DNA from: Cristatella mucedo
Taxonomy: Eukaryota; Bryozoa; Phylactolaemata; Cristatellidae
Direction of reading: 5' to 3'
Length of the DNA stretch: 64,000 bases
Assembly (NCBI GenBank): GCA_009760855.2
Contig: WPIO01000056.1
Span: 1,972,501 to 2,036,500, forward strand
Shown: piece by piece, positions 32,425-43,100 of the stretch
Layout: each line of letters opens with the position of its first letter
How positions within the stretch are numbered: position 1 is the stretch's first letter
Program-made: the position numbers and the translations under genes
Notes under the pieces: generated by a model
The model's database searches: none
Seen by the model: the letters and a program-made list of their open reading frames with translations, nothing else
Told to the model about the DNA's origin: nothing

Positions 32425-32568
32425 ACAGCCTCATTTATGTAGCGGCCGAAGAGCCTTAACGGCTTCCACTCGCATATGGCAATAAAGGCTTGCTTTCTGC
32501 AGGACTCGAACCCACGGCCTGGGTCGCGAAGAGCGAGCACCTTTCCACTGGGCCAGCAGAACCTGGGA
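32425..32568 (-). repeat. SINE family A
   Basis: Reverse copy: AACAGCCTCATTTATGTAG, GAAGAGCCTTAACGGC, then B box (GACTCGAACCCACG) and head. Confidence 0.7.
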
Positions 32569-32689
32569 TCAGCAAACTCTTACTCCTGAGGTCCGCCAGT
32601 GCGCTGCCTCGAGCTCGTGAGACAACGGCTTGGTTCCTACAGCGAAACACCCATCACACAGTGCTGACCAGTCTGTACTAAAGTTCATG

Positions 32690-32862
32690 TGCTGAGTTCG
32701 AGCGAGTTGCCCTTTGTGTGCCTACGCGAGCTGACACAGTTGTGCATGCTGTCGCTAGCCATTTGATACACTTCCTTTGCAGTGTTTTTAAAATGCATAT
32801 GAAGAGATTTTAAGTTTTATTTTGGTGCAATAAAAAATGTGATTATTATTATTATATCCTTG
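32690..32862 (+). mobile_element. L2-type LINE, 3' end only, diverged
   Basis: Blocks GCTGACACAGTTGTGCATGC and CTTCCTTTGCAG are followed by a degraded AAGAGATTTTAAG and an ATT-rich tail. Confidence 0.65.
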
Positions 32863-33424
32863 GCTGGGAATCCCAACTATTGGCATAACGCATGCCAGTT
32901 CAGCCAGGACCAGTGACGTCAGTGTGAGCCAGCTGGAGGCGTCGGTCCAACTCTAGTTGTACCACGTGGCCGAGGCGGCGGCGGCGGCTTGGTGTCGCTG
33001 TTGGATGCAGGTTTCAGCTACATCTTACCCGGGATTTCGATCCAGCGCCATAACGCCAGCTTCAGAAATCGGATGAACCTACTCCCCGCCCCGTCCCGCC
33101 CCGCCCAGCCCCGTCCCGAACGATCGCCGGTTGGCTACCGGAGGTAAATAATGAATAAAATACATTTTTTTTTATAGTGACTGAATCTGAGAAAGTCATC
33201 TATGTTATGTTGGACAGTACTGAGCACAGCTGCGTTGAGCTCTAGCCTTACAAAAAATGGAGGAGCAGCTTCGATCGAGCCACCGTGACGACCTTGAGCT
33301 CTTGCTCGCAGCCTCACTTTGCTTGCTCGCTCGGTTGTGTGTTGCATTGTGTGTTGCGTTTTCTGTCCCCTCCCCCCGAATCGCCATTAACCTCCAGCGA
33401 AGCTCTATGGGGCTATGTCTTGTT
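32863..33424. other. host intergenic DNA, GC-box-like tract at 33082-33118
   Basis: 33082-33118 is a tandem CCCCGCCCCGTCC-type tract. The rest is unassigned. Confidence 0.4.
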
Positions 33425-33582
33425 ATAGGTAGGTAAGGCGGGTGCTTTTCACGACCCAAGGTCCCAAGGTCGTGGGTTCGAATCCTGCGGTGGGCGATCC
33501 TGTATCGCCGCTGCAAGCGGTGGTGATGCTCTTCTGTCGCTATACAAAAGGAGGCTGTTAAATCAGCTAGTATTTGTTTTTG
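33425..33582 (+). repeat. SINE family A, good copy
   Basis: It has the head, the B box GGGTTCGAATCCTGC, the GGGCGATCC body, TCTTCTGTCGCTATACAAAA and the GGCTGTTAAATCAGC tail. Confidence 0.85.
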
Positions 33583-33689
33583 TTCACCTCTTGCTTCATA
33601 AAGTCCCACTTGAAAATAGCCCTGCATACTCCACTAATGAAGCAGATTAAATATAGGTAAGCCCGTTATAAATAATAAATAATTCCTAG

Positions 33690-33860
33690 CTGATTAAACA
33701 GCCTCTTTTTGTATAGCGACAGAAGAGCCTTTATGGCTATCACAATCGCTTGCAGAGGCGATAAAGGATCGTCCGCCGCAGGGATCGAACCCACGACCTC
33801 GGGACCAAGGTCATGAAAGCAACCGCTTTACCTAGTGTGCCATCACGGCTCACCCGTTCC
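33690..33860 (-). repeat. SINE family A, good copy in opposite orientation
   Basis: Mirror of the copy at 33425. About 107 bp separate the two tails, so they form a tail-to-tail inverted pair. Confidence 0.85.
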
Positions 33861-34089
33861 CAACCAGTTGGCTAAAATCAGCACTAATTAATGTCTATTG
33901 CATTTTTTTACGTCAAGAATCCATTTCGGAGTGATTGACGAGCACAGAAACTCAGCGCTTTTGGTCACCAAAATGGCGGCTCAAACTCGATGTTTTTTAA
34001 GGTTCAGACAGTATTGCAAAGGCGTTTATGGCAGATAGACAGCAAAAGTGGTGCTTTGGCTGACCTATCCAAAATTGTGCTCTTTGATG

Positions 34090-34215
34090 TAAAAGCATAA
34101 TTCATTTTTATAGCGCACCTATAGAACTCAATCTCTATCAACACGCTTTACATAGGCCGTGGGACTCTAGCCACACTACCATAGTCGTCAAATACATTCA
34201 CCTTTACCTCGGTTC
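34090..34215 (-). repeat. SINE family B, diverged
   Basis: Reverse copy with AATTCATTTTTATAGCGC, GAACTCAATCTCTATC and a degraded head. Confidence 0.6.
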
Positions 34216-34496
34216 GAGGCGAGCTTGGCGCCGAACTGCGGTACGACTTCAGCACGCAGCGACATCGCCGAACGCTCGCTAAGAGATGAGAAATACCGGC
34301 ATTGCTAAGGTGCATCGTAGTGCGATGAGCCGCAAGTGGTCGGCGAATATGCTCTCGCAAGCGGACCGCGTCCGAATGCCAAGCACTAAGACGTTTCAGT
34401 GGAGCGCAGAGCTGCTAGTCGCTGCCAATTCAGCTTAATCGCGTCCCACGACGTTTACGCGTTGAACGATTCGGACGGCTCTGGTAGCACTTCGTC

Positions 34497-34670
34497 ATCG
34501 GCCACGATAGCCCAGGAGGTAAGGTGCTCGCTCCTCGCAATCGAGACTGTGCATTCGAATCCTGCAGAGGTCAATCCTTTATTGCCAACTGCGAGGTGTC
34601 GACGGCCCTTCTACCGAAGGCTGAGGCTCTTCTACCATTCTACACGCGAGGCTGTTAAATTTGCTAGTAC
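34497..34670 (+). repeat. SINE family A, diverged
   Basis: Recognised from GCCCAGGAGGTAAGGTGCTC, the B-box-like CATTCGAATCCTGC, GGCTCTTCTACC and GGCTGTTAAAT. Confidence 0.65.
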
Positions 34671-34962
34671 TTTTTCTTATCGTTCTGTTTCCGCAAAGCG
34701 TCAACACGTCCATCGTCACAGCGAGTCCCCCCACGTGGCGAGCCCCTCGGTCGTCGAGAGCGGCGACGATTTTGCTTCTTCGCGCTTCGCTGCCTCGCTG
34801 TTTCGCCAGGATGCCCGAGCGTAAAGGCTGGCGCTCGCGCAGACGACGCCGTGCAAGGGACGGCGTCTGCTTTACCCGGACGTTGACGGGAAGAGCGAAT
34901 CGGACCGGCAATCTCGGCGGTCACTCTTTATCGCCGTCGATCGCCTCCTTCGTATTTTCGGT

Positions 34963-35132
34963 GAGCCGTGACGGCACACTAGGTGAGGCGGTTGCTTTTC
35001 ACGATCTCGGGCCCGAGGTCGCGGGCTCGAATCCTGCGGTGGGCGATCCTTTATCGCCGCTACAAACGACACCGATAGCCATTGAGGCTCTCCTGTCGCT
35101 ATACAAAAGGGGGCTGTTGAATCAGCTGGAAT
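34963..35132 (+). repeat. SINE family A, good copy
   Basis: Complete from the GTGAGCCGTGACGGCACAC head through the GGGCTCGAATCCTGC B box to the GCTATACAAAAGGGGGCTG tail. Confidence 0.85.
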
Positions 35133-35439
35133 AAAATTTTAATTTTTTCACCCGCTCTTCCGCTGCCGCCGGTTTAGCTTAAAGGGGACGAGAAAAGCCG
35201 ACCGAAATAGTTAGACTAGCTCCATTTCGCGGCCAGCGAAGCCTCCGATCGTCGCTCGACAGGAAGCGGTGCCGGCGGCAGCGGTCGGTCTCGCGATGAC
35301 TGCGCTCGCGCGAAAGCGCTGCCCAGACTGCTTGCTTGCGAAAGTTCTGCACGAATTTGACGATGGCGTAGCGATTTTGGTATCGGCCGAGTTCTACTTA
35401 GGGTTCTACAGGGTCTCGGCGAATGAGGCGCCAGAGAAG

Positions 35440-35587
35440 TTCTTCGATTCATGTTCATGTTGTTTATCAAGCATGATATTACTCACCATTCAATCGCATT
35501 TCCCTTTGCAGCAAATGTAAAGCGCCTAGAAAGAGATTGAGTTCTCTGAGGGCGCTTTATCAAGTGCATTATTATTATTATTATTAT
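35440..35587 (+). mobile_element. L2-type LINE, 3' end only
   Basis: TGTTTATCAAGCATGATATT, CCCTTTGCAGCAAATG, AAAGAGATTGAGTTCTCTGA, the GGGCGCTTTATCAAG block and a (TTA)n tail. It is close to the LINE at 29699. Confidence 0.85.
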
Positions 35588-35825
35588 AACCCCGAATTCG
35601 CCACTTTCTCTGCCTTCCTTTTGATTTCGCCTAGCATTGCTAGCAATAGATCTGCTTTGCGCATTGAGTTTTCGCCGGCTCTTTGAGTCGAACTTGCTAG
35701 TAAGATGGACATCCATTCGGGTTCGTTGTCTCGACTCTCATAAAGGCCACCATCCCATTAGGGGAGGGGAGGTTGCACAAAACGCGACCGCGGCCATTAA
35801 GCTAGCTCGCGTCGAATGGGTAATG
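35588..35825. other. host DNA between two L2-type fragments
   Basis: Nothing is recognised apart from the flanking ATT-rich tails of the two LINE fragments, which point toward each other. Confidence 0.35.
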
Positions 35826-36700
35826 ATAATAATAATAATAATATATTTGTTATAACGCCCTCAAAGAACTCATTATCATTCTAGGCAGCTTGAATTTGCT
35901 GCAAAGGAAGCATGATTGAATGGCTAGTGGTAACGTGCTCAAAGACAACAAGCATAACATGGCTAGAGGTGACAGGCACAGGGTGAGCATGCAAATATGG
36001 TAAGCGGCAGTATGCAGTGTCAGCACACATAAGCACACAAAGGACGAATCACATAGACCCACTAAATCCTGTGATGAATAGATGCATTTTAGTTTTTTTT
36101 AATTTGGCCAAGTCAGGGGATGACGCGACACCAGTTGGAAGTAAGTTCCGGGCTTTGGGAGCACACTAATTAAAGGCGCGGTCTTCAAAGGATTTTCAGG
36201 TTCATACGAGGTATTGGTTATGTAATGTAATGTATCTCCGTCTGTAACTCCACAAAGTCATATATACCATGTGGGTGTTGCGCAGGAGAGTTTTGTATAG
36301 CGCACTCACAGCCTAAGCGGCTTTCGGTACGCATTCGGTAGCCAACAGACTTAGTCTCACGCAAAAAAAGAAAAAGTGGGATGCATTGCAGAGTCAGGAG
36401 AGCAGTTGAGGTAGTGAGTAACATAGAAGTAGCAGCTCAGGACCGCTGAAAAGGATGTGCCATAGCCGGCAGTAGGAGAGTAGTTGTCGTTGCGTAAGAA
36501 TCGTGGAAGCGAGTTCCACAGTCTAGGACCTGCAGAGCTAAAGCTTCTGTCGCCAACGGTCTGTAAGCGGAGGAATGGGACAGCTAATTTGATTGTCCGC
36601 ACAGGACCTGAGGGCAACGATTAGATTCCGAAAAGCGGGTGCTACGATGCTTAGCCTGGCGGGGGAGTATATCTGATAGGTGGGCTGGAGCCAAAGGATA
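35826..36700 (-). mobile_element. L2-type LINE 3' end split by a second LINE
   Basis: The right half (36618-36700, GATTCCGAAAAGCGGGTG) and left half (35826-36205) line up with the uninterrupted copy at 29699-30150. The sequence at 36206-36617 has no counterpart there. Confidence 0.75.
36206..36617 (-). mobile_element. nested LINE fragment of another L2/CR1-type family
   Basis: It encodes VPFLRLQTVGDRSFSSAGPR followed by LWNSLPRFL, the typical ORF2 end of L2/CR1-like LINEs. It lies inside the L2-type fragment 35826-36700 and so is younger. The end is a TGTAATGTAATG-type short repeat and not an ATT tail, so it is a different subfamily. Confidence 0.75.
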
Positions 36701-36702
36701 GT

Positions 36703-36790
36703 AATAATACACTTTGATAGAGCGCCCTCGGAAAACTCGATCTCTTTCTAGGCGCTTTAATCTGCTGCGAAGGAATGAAGTGGACCACCA
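36703..36790 (-). mobile_element. L2-type LINE, 3' end only
   Basis: A further reverse 3' fragment with AATAATACACTTTGATAGAG, ACTCGATCTCTTTCTAGGC and CTGCGAAGGAATG. Confidence 0.7.
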
Positions 36791-37179
36791 GCGGCGATGC
36801 CTATTTGTAATGATAAACGTATCTATGGTGGAGGTAAGAAAAAGCCTTATGCTGTACCGCCGTCAACCGAACTTGTTCAGCCATTATCTTTGCTGAACGG
36901 TCAGCCGTCGATGCATTTCGAAAGGACCGCGCACGACCGCCGTCATAGATATACGGTCGGTGGTCACAGAGACAAAAGCCCGCAGAGCGTGGCAACCGCG
37001 GGCCGCAGTATTACTCCAAGTAAAAATTATGCATGATTAATCACTATAAAAATAAAATTTCGACTTCGGCCAGCATTGAGCAGTAAGAGAGGCCAGAAGG
37101 CAACCGTGGGTGCGCTCGCGCCTAAATCAGGCAAGCTCGAGACCGGTTTCCCGCGAGAAACGGAAACGCGATCCGGAAA
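36791..37179. promoter_or_regulatory. 5' region of PRPF19
   Basis: About 390 bp upstream of the PRPF19 start. No clear TATA box is seen at a useful distance. Promoter elements cannot be identified from the sequence alone; the call rests on position. Confidence 0.3.
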
Positions 37180-40100
37180 ATGGCGTTGTCCTGCGCTAGT
37201 AAGTTCAAATCACATGTTAGCTTTTGGCCAAAGACGCTAAGAGGCGCTGCATAGTTACGGTTTGAGCGGCAGCTTTGCCTGGACTTGCGATGCTCGTACA
37301 TTGATATTGCTGAGAAGCGTTGAGCAGTCGTCTTCAGTACGCTTGCAATTGCAGTTAGCAACGAGCCGCCGGAGCATCCGGTAGTTTCGCCGGTGTCGGG
37401 TGCTATATTTGAGCGCCGGTTGGTTGAGAAGTACATCTCCGACAATGGCACCGATCCAGTTAATGGACAGAAGCTTACAGCCGATATGCTTATCGACGTC
37501 AAAAGTGAGTCACCGTTCTTCGCAAACAGTGATTGTAATTTTGTACCGTTCCCATCGCCTACCTCACCCACACACCCAACCCTACTCTCGCACACGAGCA
37601 CGCACGTATGCATCTAGCCGGGCGCGTTGGTTATTTTACACAATGGCAGATGTTGTGAGTAACTATTGTCAAGACCCGTGCATAGTGCGTTAGCTCAGAT
37701 ACCCGACCAGACCGCCCGTTGAGGTTTGGTTAGAACACACGACTAATTCTCAACTACACTCCCTTTTTAATGCCAGCCATTAGTAGCAGTGCAGTGGCTG
37801 TAGCACTGAAAGGCAATTTCCGCCATTTCTATAAGCCCACGTGCCGTGTCCTAATAGTGTGGCTCATGCACATTGTCTCTATGTCCACGCAAATCCTGCT
37901 GTAGCTTTTCCACCAAGTAAAATCACAGGCACGCCTTATAAATGTATTATATATATTTCATATAGCGAACTCAGTACTAAAGTACTCAGCAGAGTACTAA
38001 AACTCTTTCTAGGCACTCTACATTTGCTGCAAAGGAAGCACGATCAAATGTTTAGTTGTAGCATGCTCAATGAATAAAAAAGGAAATAACACACGCATAT
38101 GTCGTGCTAAGTGAACTTAAATCTCAATTATCCTTATTCAGATGTTTCACATATGCCACGGCCTCGGTCATCAAATATAGCGAGCATGGAAGCTGATGTA
38201 ATGAGATGTGAAGGGGTTCTCCCATTACCTGTTGGGATCGCATAGTGAATGCAGGTAGAGTGGAAATAAATAAAAAAAAAAAATAATTAATACGTATAGA
38301 AAATGTAACCTCAATTCAGGCACTTTACACGGGGCTCGAGCCCACGACCTCAGTCGTCAGATACACTCACTTTGACCTAGGTCGAGGCAAGCACTAACCA
38401 CTGGGCTAAACCAGCGTGGGAAGTGTCGAAGACGAGACAGATTTCTTAGGCAGCTATGCAAATGTCTTATTGTAAAGCATTCCGTTGGGTAGTCTGAGCG
38501 CTTAATTGTTTGCAGTGTAATCGGGAATCATTGGCTGGTTGAGGGGACAGTTTGTTGCACAAAGCAGTCAACCTGCAATCATCGGTGTTTTTTGTGCAGC
38601 AATCATCAGTAAACCTTATGGATGATTCTTCCTGTTTGTGTGCGCTGGCATAGTCGGCACGGTGCACTGCTCGTGCGCAAGGTGCCTGTCAAGTGTGCAA
38701 GCCGTCTAGATCGGGAATGAAGTTATCGAGGCATGCGAGCTCCTGAGCAGACTTCGGCACATTGAATTAAACCTGCTGAAACTTGTGCGTTTGCATGCGT
38801 GTAGTAGATAAACGTGTACAAGCAGCTGGCCGCTTTGCACTACTTGTTAGAGCCGATGACCTTGTGTGCATCTGCTACTATGGTCGTGACTATCCACGTG
38901 GAATCCATGTCAGCTGCAGTTATTTCTTCTTTGGTGTATGGTGCAAGATGTGGCGCTTTGGCCCTCTGCCATACCGGTGCTTCCGAAAGCAATGCTTCGG
39001 CTCGTCCTTCGGCCACAATGGAAGACCCCACGGCGAATTACTCGAATCATGCCATTTCGTGCCTTTTGTGGCCGTTAGTGTGCACCGCATGCCGATGCCA
39101 GTCTTGAAATGTGTGAAGGCAGGTGAACTTACTTGGCAGCAGCACGCGAAACCCACGGGCGCCAGCCAGGCGGTGTCGTGTCGCATCTGGCGTCAATTGG
39201 AAGGCCCTACCTTCTGTTATTTGTACGTGGCCTGTATGAAGGTCGTGGACGATGCCAGATGTTGTCATCCCATCGACCAACAAAACTCCTCGATTATGGC
39301 TGTTGGCCCTCCCTTTCCCCCTTCTCCTTCCAAGAGTCTTGACCAGCCTAGTGTTGCATGATATGCTTCGGTTCAGAGTGCGTTTTAGTCTGAAGCTCGA
39401 GAGCAAGCAAGTTTTGTTCCCGGCGTATGTGTGCGTGCTGCACGTATAGTGAGGCGGCTGTCGTGATACAGTCGCAAGAGCTGGGCCGTGATCAAGCAGT
39501 TGCTGAATCGTTAATCATTTGCCGATGCATCATCAGTCGTGCTTACAAGCTTTGCTCTGTGTTGCTCTCTTCGGTGGGTGGATGTCGTTGACCAAGCGAA
39601 TTTTCTTTATTCCATCGAAGTGCATAATCAATTGCAGTCAGGCCGGTGAGACCGGTTTCCTTTCACAATCGTGCTCGGACTGCTTTAGATGGGGGCAGGC
39701 TGCGTGATCGTTGCTGCTGCTGCAGTAGCAGCTCCAAAGGAAGATTGGCTTAGCTTGCCGGGGGGGGGGAGGAGTGGCCTGAGTCCACCGTCGTTGCCCA
39801 TCGATGCGCAAAGCATGCTTGCAGCGCGCCGTTTGCCGTCACTGCCAGCGCCGCCGCTTGCTGCCTGCCTAGCTGCCCCACTGGCGAAGCCTCGACCGCC
39901 TTCGGCTACGAGCATCCCGGCCATTTTGAAGTCGCTGCAAGACGAGTGGGATGCGGTGATGTTGCACAGCTTCACACTTCGACAACAGCTTCAGACGGCT
40001 CGGCAGGGTGAGCGATGCCCACTTGCACACGCACATCCCCTTGCAAGTGCAATTTTTGCTCGTCTGTGCATGCCGCATGCCAATGAAGCCGCTGGCAAAT

Positions 40101-43100
40101 TTTCTCGAAATTTTCAGAGCTTTCTCACGCTCTGTACCAGCACGACGCAGCCTGCCGTGTCATCGCGCGTCTCACCAAGGAGGTGACGGCCGCCCGCGAA
40201 GCTCTCGCCACACTGAAGCCCCAGGCCGGTGTCACGGCCATGTCCGGCTATATTACGCCGGCGGCGCAGGTCAGTGGCTTGCCCCGGCCTTTGTCCCTGC
40301 TTCGGTGATATCGTGCCTGCCGGATTCGTTGTGCAGTTTCCCTTCCGATTGTTGGCGATCTTACCTGTCGACGAAGTTGAGCAAGTGCTTGCATGCACTT
40401 TTCTGGGCGAGCCCTTGCTCTGCCTGCTCCTTAATAAGGTCATGGCTGATTTAACGGCCTCATTTGCACAAGAGTCTGAACGGCTGTATCACCAAAACAC
40501 TACTTGCAGTGGGCAGTAAAGGATCGCCCACTGCAGGACTCAAACTCGCGACCTGTGTTGTGAATCTTCGAGTGATGCTTTGGATTGCTGCCAGCCAAGC
40601 TGGGTACCAGCTTCTTCATTGAAGACATTTTTTTCTTTTACTTGACATTACTCGAAGAGAGGGAGAGAGAAGAGAAGAGAGAGCTTCCCTTCGAGTTCGT
40701 GCAGTCGCATGTCCGCATGTTTTTTTCTAGCCTTACGCTGGCGAGGGTGCCGCTTCCCAGCAGCCTGCGGCAGCTGCAGGCGAGGGCGTGCAGGAGATCG
40801 GCATGTCGGACGAGGTGCTGCAGAAGCTGCAGGACCGAGCCACCATGCTCACTGCGGAGCGCAAGAAGAGGGGCAAGACGGTGCCCGAGGGCCTGGCCAG
40901 TGCCGAAGACATTGGCGCATACAAGCAGCTTGCCTCGCACACGGTCAGTGAGGGGCACGGCTGTCGGGCTTTAATTATGATGATAACATCAATGAGGTCG
41001 TTTGTGTGGCACCCTAAGCATATTGATCTCGGTCTGGGCACTTTACGACTCAGATTACAGTGCAGCAAGAGAATCAGTACCCAAGCGTTTTTTGACATGA
41101 CCGGTATTAAGGATGCAAGTGCAAACATCACAAAGCAGACATGAAGGCACTTATAGCCTGAACCATGCACGGGTATACTCACGTAAAAGAAACACGGGAA
41201 CGAGAAAAGGCGTTTGGTAGACCTTTTTTGTTTCTTTGGTTCGGTGACTGACACTTGTATGTTGCTAGCAACGTCTCACCGTTCGGTGGATGCTTTAAGT
41301 ATGCACCTAAAGACATATTGTATGCAGACATGGGACTTTAAACCTTTGCTGGGGTGGGGGTGCAGCAAGTAAACGCCTGTGGTCAGATTCGTTGATTATT
41401 TCCTTGAACTGGTGAGGATTTTCTGAGTGTCTTGGTGTGTCCTTTACCCTGTAATCTGAGTTGTCTTGTTAGCCCCAGCTGCTTGTGTCTTTTTGCTTTT
41501 ACGAACTTGTATTGTAATTGAAAGCACGATCATTTGTAATCACTGCAGTTGTAGAAGGTTAATCGGTAACAATGGCTGTACCTCGACTCTGTGGTCGGCT
41601 CCTTTTTGCGCTTATCAGACACCGATCTCTATGGCACAGGTGTCCCCTTTGTCTGCTTAGCAATGATTATAGAAAGGCTTTGCAATGTTGGCACCCTACT
41701 CATTGGAGACCGTATTACATCTTGTCCGAATCTGCCTGCTGCTAACAGTGTGCCGTCTATTGATTCAGAAAATTCCGGACCACATCTTTTTTCTTCGCTG
41801 CTACTCCACAAGTCAACTCACGAGATGCAAAATGTATGCTATTCTCATTAGATGATTTAACAGCCTCATCTGTATAGCAGCAGAAGAGCCTTAACGGCTA
41901 TCACCTCCACTTGTAGTTGGGTATAAACGATTAGGCCACTGCAGGATTCGAAACCACGATCTCAGTCACGAAGAGTAGGCACTTTACCTCCTGGGCTATC
42001 AGGGCCCTAATTGCTTTCCTGTCGATTGCTTCGACATCCCTTGTGGGATAATGTGGTATTATTTATGTTCCCATTTCAGTGGGGAGATCTCAGATCGTAG
42101 ATAGCAGTGGCCAAGGGTCATCCAGTGAGCCTTTAAAGTATGATGTGCCCCAGGGATCCGTTTTGGTCTGCATCTGTTTCATATTTTATACTCTCAACTG
42201 CCAATACTATTAATCACCAAGCTCAATCTAGGCTTTTATTTTAGGCAGCAGATACGCAGCTGTATGTTTGCTTTGATCCTTCCCTACCATCCAGCATCTC
42301 AAACTCGGTCGGCTCCCTTGCAGCATTTATTGCTGACATTTGCACTCCGGTGGCAGCACACTTTCTCAGATTGAATGCCGATAAAACTAACTTACTATTT
42401 ATGGTAAACCTAGCGTTTCTCCGAAATTCTTAGCTTAACACACCAAATGGGCTTAGCCGGCAAATCTCCTGCAAGCATCTTCGCAAAATCTAGTTGTCCT
42501 CTTCCGAAATGATTTATTTTTCACTTGAGGACACATCTGTTTCACAGTCGCTTCGTCTTACTTTCACCCACATAGCGTTTGCAAAAATGCAGGCTTGCCT
42601 AGATTAGGAGCCACCACCAAGCTGGTCCATGCAATTCGTTGCATACCGACCAAGCTTCTGTGATTAAGCTTCTTGCAGGTCTTCCTGCCTGTGCAGTAAG
42701 TCGCTTACAGTTGTTGCTAAACTCAATCCTAGGTTTACAGCTAGGCTTGTCTGTCGAATATGCCACACTGCATCACTTCTCACCAATCTGCACTGGCTCA
42801 TCATCAAGCAGCCTATCGACTTTTCAGAGGTTCTTTCACTTGTGGGTCCTATCATTCTCTTACTCCAGCCTACCTATATCTTTCAATTCTACTCTTATTT
42901 GCCTCGGACGAATTTCAAATCCCTTGATGTGCTCCTATATTCTACTACTCACTACTGTCTGACATTTAGTCGTGTTCTGATTTGTTGATGCCTGTCAAAG
43001 CTAACAAAAAAAACAAGCTAAAACCTGTCTGTTCCTCGCAGTTGTTTTCTCCGACCGCATTAATTGTCTTCACTCTGCATTCTGAAATTGTGCATGATAG

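Noticed and set aside
38783-39406. Overlapping 192-residue plus and 119-residue minus frames in PRPF19 intron 2
   Set aside because: No motif of a known family, frames on both strands and no splice context. A decayed mobile-element remnant on the minus strand is possible but not supported.
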